Positions 7,393 to 8,590 of a stretch of 8,590 nucleotides of DNA are shown here, in pieces. The notes under the pieces were generated by a model. The model saw only the letters and a list, made by a program, of their open reading frames with translations. It was not told where the DNA came from and made no database searches. Position 1 is the first letter of the stretch. Each line of letters starts with the position of its first letter. The DNA is taken from assembly GCA_027022775.1 (NCBI GenBank), contig JALVXO010000194.1, positions 1-8,590 of the forward strand, written 5' to 3'. The translations under genes and the position numbers were made by a program. Source of the stretch: Campylobacteraceae bacterium (GTDB taxonomy: Bacteria > Campylobacterota > Campylobacteria > Campylobacterales > Sulfurovaceae).

Positions 7393-7450
7393 GGGAATCC
7401 AGACATTCTGATTACAATATATGTGGATTCCCGCTTTCGCGGGAATGACG
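7393..7450. repeat. REP-like palindrome unit (GGAATGAC/GTCATTCC type)
   Basis: ATTCCCGC (7427-7434) and GCGGGAAT (7439-7446) form a perfect 8-bp stem with a four-base loop that reads GAAA on the minus strand. GGGAATCCA (7393-7401) can pair instead with TGGATTCCC (7424-7432), giving an alternative fold. CGTCATTCC at 7268-7276 is an exact inverted copy of 7442-7450, so the palindrome also closes a larger structure enclosing the upstream hairpin. Sequences of this type, a GC-rich hairpin ending in GGAATGAC, are widespread dispersed repeats in proteobacterial genomes, and RAYT enzymes act on similar hairpins. Confidence 0.65.
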
Positions 7451-7528
7451 AGGTGGTTGACTTTTAGCTTTATGCTTTAAACTTTTTACCAAAAAATGGA
7501 TACTTTCGTGCTTGACTTAATGGCATTG

Positions 7529-7542
7529 AAAAAAAGGGGGGG
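7529..7542. repeat. A7G7 homopolymer tract at the right edge of the insertion
   Basis: Seven A and seven G lie directly between the right inverted end of the inserted element and the resuming transposase frame. The tract is almost the same as A7G6 at 6818-6830, and its G-run mirrors G8 at 7194-7201 on the other flank. Confidence 0.55.
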
Positions 7543-8282
7543 TACTCCCGTTATGTTGCAAATAAAAACTACTACTACACTTTAATACGATATATTGAGC
7601 AAAATCCAATAGAAGCAAGAATTATAAGCGATATAAAAGATTATCCCTATACTTTAGGCTCTGTAATTGCAAATAACAAAGAGCCGATACCTTGTGCATT
7701 AGAACCTAAATTGCTCAAAGAGTTAAAATATAAAAATATTCAAGAGTTAATCGGGGCAAAGTTAAATGACAAGGAGTTGAATATATTAGAAGAGATTAAA
7801 AAGCAAAAAAGCGTTATGGTTAATAATGCCAAAAAACCAGTTTTTCAAAAAACTTTAAAAGAGCATTTTGAAAACAGCAATAGGAATGAAGCAATAAAGA
7901 GTGTTTTAAAAGATGGATACACCCAAGCAAAAATCGCACATTATCTTGGTGTTTCAAGGTCTTTAATTTGTAAAATTGTAAAGCAGATGAATAAATAGTA
8001 AATTTTCAACCCCTATCTACTTTTAAAGGCACCTATGTAAAAATAAAATTTGTAAAGTTATGCAGAGTGATATTGCAATAGAGCTATCGGCAGTTACAAT
8101 ATAATACACAATTGATATACATTGTTTTATTAATTTTATATTTGTGTTTTAAATCTGCAAAATCTTTACTTATGGGCATTTGGTTGGTAATCATAATTTA
8201 AGTGAAAATTCTACAGCCATTAATTGGAATTAAATCTATAAAAATGATTATACTTTTAATCTTTTTTTAAGGAAAAATTATT

Positions 8283-8311
8283 TTGATTTTTTAAAAATAT
8301 TATTTTATAAT
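8283..8311 (+). promoter_or_regulatory. Sigma70-type promoter, distal candidate for rfbA
   Basis: TTGATT (8283-8288) and TATAAT (8306-8311) are separated by exactly 17 bases. This is the best consensus match in the spacer. A transcript from here would have a leader of about 110 bases before rfbA. Confidence 0.5.
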
Positions 8312-8369
8312 CATTATATGGTGTTATAAAAAAAGCATAACGAAAGTTTAATACTTTAATGGCTTTTCA

Positions 8370-8398
8370 TTGGTTAATTAGCACTTTTATATTATAAT
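8370..8398 (+). promoter_or_regulatory. Sigma70-type promoter, proximal candidate for rfbA
   Basis: TTGGTT (8370-8375) and TATAAT (8393-8398) are 17 bases apart and would start transcription about 24 bases before the rfbA start. That leaves room for the AAAGG ribosome binding site at 8417-8421. Confidence 0.5.
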
Positions 8399-8428
8399 AA
8401 GGATTAATTTTAAGACAAAGGCAATAAT

Positions 8429-8590
8429 TTGAAAGCGATAGTTTTAGCAGGCGGAAGCGGTACAAGGCTTTGGCCAATTACTAAAGGGGTTTCAAAACAG
8501 CTGCTTCCTATATATGACAAACCGATGGTCTATTATCCTTTATCTGTTTTAATGTTAGCGGGAATTAAAGAGATTTTAATAATATCAACA
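8429..8590 (+). CDS. rfbA: Glucose-1-phosphate thymidylyltransferase, N-terminal part (runs off the right edge)
   Basis: RfbA/RmlA makes dTDP-glucose from glucose-1-phosphate and dTTP, the first step towards dTDP-rhamnose and other dTDP-sugars used in surface polysaccharides. The 54 codons present are nearly invariant for the family: KAIVLAGGSGTRLWP (2-16) is the nucleotide-binding signature with the GSGTR loop, TKGVSKQLLPIYDKPM (18-33) holds the catalytic-site Lys, and YYPLSVLMLAGIKEILIIST (35-54) follows. The start is TTG at 8429-8431 with AAAGG seven bases upstream; no ATG is available in frame nearby, and the second residue matches known starts. It is the first gene of a plus-strand unit that probably continues with rfbB/C/D beyond the window; the continuation is inferred. 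Confidence 0.94.
   Translation, partial: MKAIVLAGGSGTRLWPITKGVSKQLLPIYDKPMVYYPLSVLMLAGIKEILIIST

Larger units (their letters stand above)
7203..7528. mobile_element. Small non-coding element with inverted ends inserted in the RAYT pseudogene (MITE-like)
   Basis: The transposase translation stops making sense at about 7200 and resumes at 7543, defining an insertion. Its ends form an imperfect inverted repeat, CATTGCCATTAAGTTAAG (7203-7220) against 7511-7528, 16 of 18 positions pairing, including an uninterrupted 11-base core. The flanks are G-runs: eight G then T on the left (7194-7202), and seven A, seven G then T on the right (7529-7543). G7T could be a target duplication, but the extra A7 on the right makes this uncertain. 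I see no coding frame of note inside; instead it carries two palindromic structures. The length difference between flanks does not restore the transposase frame exactly, so slippage in the G-run or imprecise ends must be assumed. Confidence 0.65.
6900..7998 (+). pseudogene. Degraded REP-associated tyrosine transposase (RAYT, IS200-like Y1 family)
   Basis: Conceptual translation from ATG 6900 gives a clear RAYT: MPRKP, then FHHVINRGVNKSSIFKNEND, CLMSNHFHLLVET, FMKHINSNYAIYANKKY and RSGHFWQG. It resumes at 7543 with YSRYVANKNYYYTLIRYIEQ and NPIEAR. These enzymes nick and rejoin REP hairpins as single strands. The catalytic His-x-His (7074-7076 and 7080-7082), nucleophile Tyr (7591-7593) and the Asn four residues on (7603-7605) are all still encoded. 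A C-terminal helix-turn-helix (GYTQAKIAHYLGVSRSLICK) ends before TAG 7996-7998. The reading frame is broken by TGA 6915, TAA 7038 and TAA 7056, and by a ~330-base insertion at about 7202-7542, after which the frame is shifted. Without these the protein would be about 250 residues, a normal RAYT length. It cannot make a full protein, though the intact catalytic codons suggest the decay is not very old. Confidence 0.9.
7999..8428. other. 430-base non-coding stretch upstream of rfbA
   Basis: I see no convincing gene, tRNA or conserved RNA here. It is very AT-rich and contains several TATAAT boxes on the plus strand (8100-8105, 8306-8311, 8393-8398), the last two with -35-like partners. No strong intrinsic terminator follows the pseudogene, and no JUMPstart/ops element typical of enterobacterial polysaccharide loci is seen. 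Confidence 0.5.

Noticed and set aside
7203..7528. Group II intron, retron or CRISPR in the inserted segment
   Set aside because: No reverse transcriptase, no intron domain V-like hairpin that I can identify, and no regularly spaced direct repeats. Only palindromes and inverted ends are present.
7711..7998. A free-standing 95-residue helix-turn-helix protein starting at TTG 7711
   Set aside because: The frame is open upstream to 7543 and encodes RAYT sequence (YIEQNP), and there is no ribosome binding site before 7711. It is the 3' remnant of the transposase pseudogene.

Overview
The window is AT-rich (about one third G+C by eye) and looks like accessory chromosome from a Campylobacterota-type bacterium. 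The clues are the base composition, the T-rich leaders with TATAAT boxes, and a type I secretion operon of the layout known from the Campylobacter fetus sapCDEF (S-layer export) locus. The genus cannot be fixed from the sequence.

Left part, minus strand, 6186 down to 1: five genes packed head to tail. In transcription order they are a 465-residue protein with a SapC domain at its C-terminus (6186-4789), a type I secretion ABC permease/ATPase (4779-3025), an HlyD-type membrane fusion protein (3016-1712), a TolC-type outer membrane channel (1722-418) and GDP-mannose 4,6-dehydratase (408 to beyond the window edge). Gaps are 8-9 bases and one junction overlaps by 11 bases, so this reads as one operon. 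The three transporter genes form a complete envelope-spanning export machine. No large secreted substrate lies in the window.

The most unusual gene is the first. Its N-terminal ~135 residues have the fold signature of a REP-associated tyrosine transposase (RAYT, IS200-like Y1 family), but every catalytic position I can align is replaced. An AT-hook-like RGRP motif follows, and then SapC. This looks like a domesticated, catalytically dead transposase domain fused to the SapC accessory protein of a secretion system.

Middle part: upstream of the fusion gene lies a 142-residue protein of unknown function on the same strand (6773-6345), with a good ribosome binding site. Divergent from it is a plus-strand RAYT pseudogene (6900-7998) that still encodes the catalytic His-x-His, Tyr and Asn. 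It is broken by three in-frame stops and by a ~330 bp non-coding element with 18-bp imperfect inverted ends and several internal palindromes, including a REP-like hairpin. Poly-A/poly-G tracts recur at the pseudogene's upstream side and at the element's edges.

Right part: about 430 bases without a recognisable gene but with promoter-like sequences on the plus strand, then the start of rfbA (glucose-1-phosphate thymidylyltransferase). The secretion operon and the transposase remnants thus sit between two nucleotide-sugar genes pointing outward, which suggests a cell-surface polysaccharide locus that has picked up a surface-protein export module.
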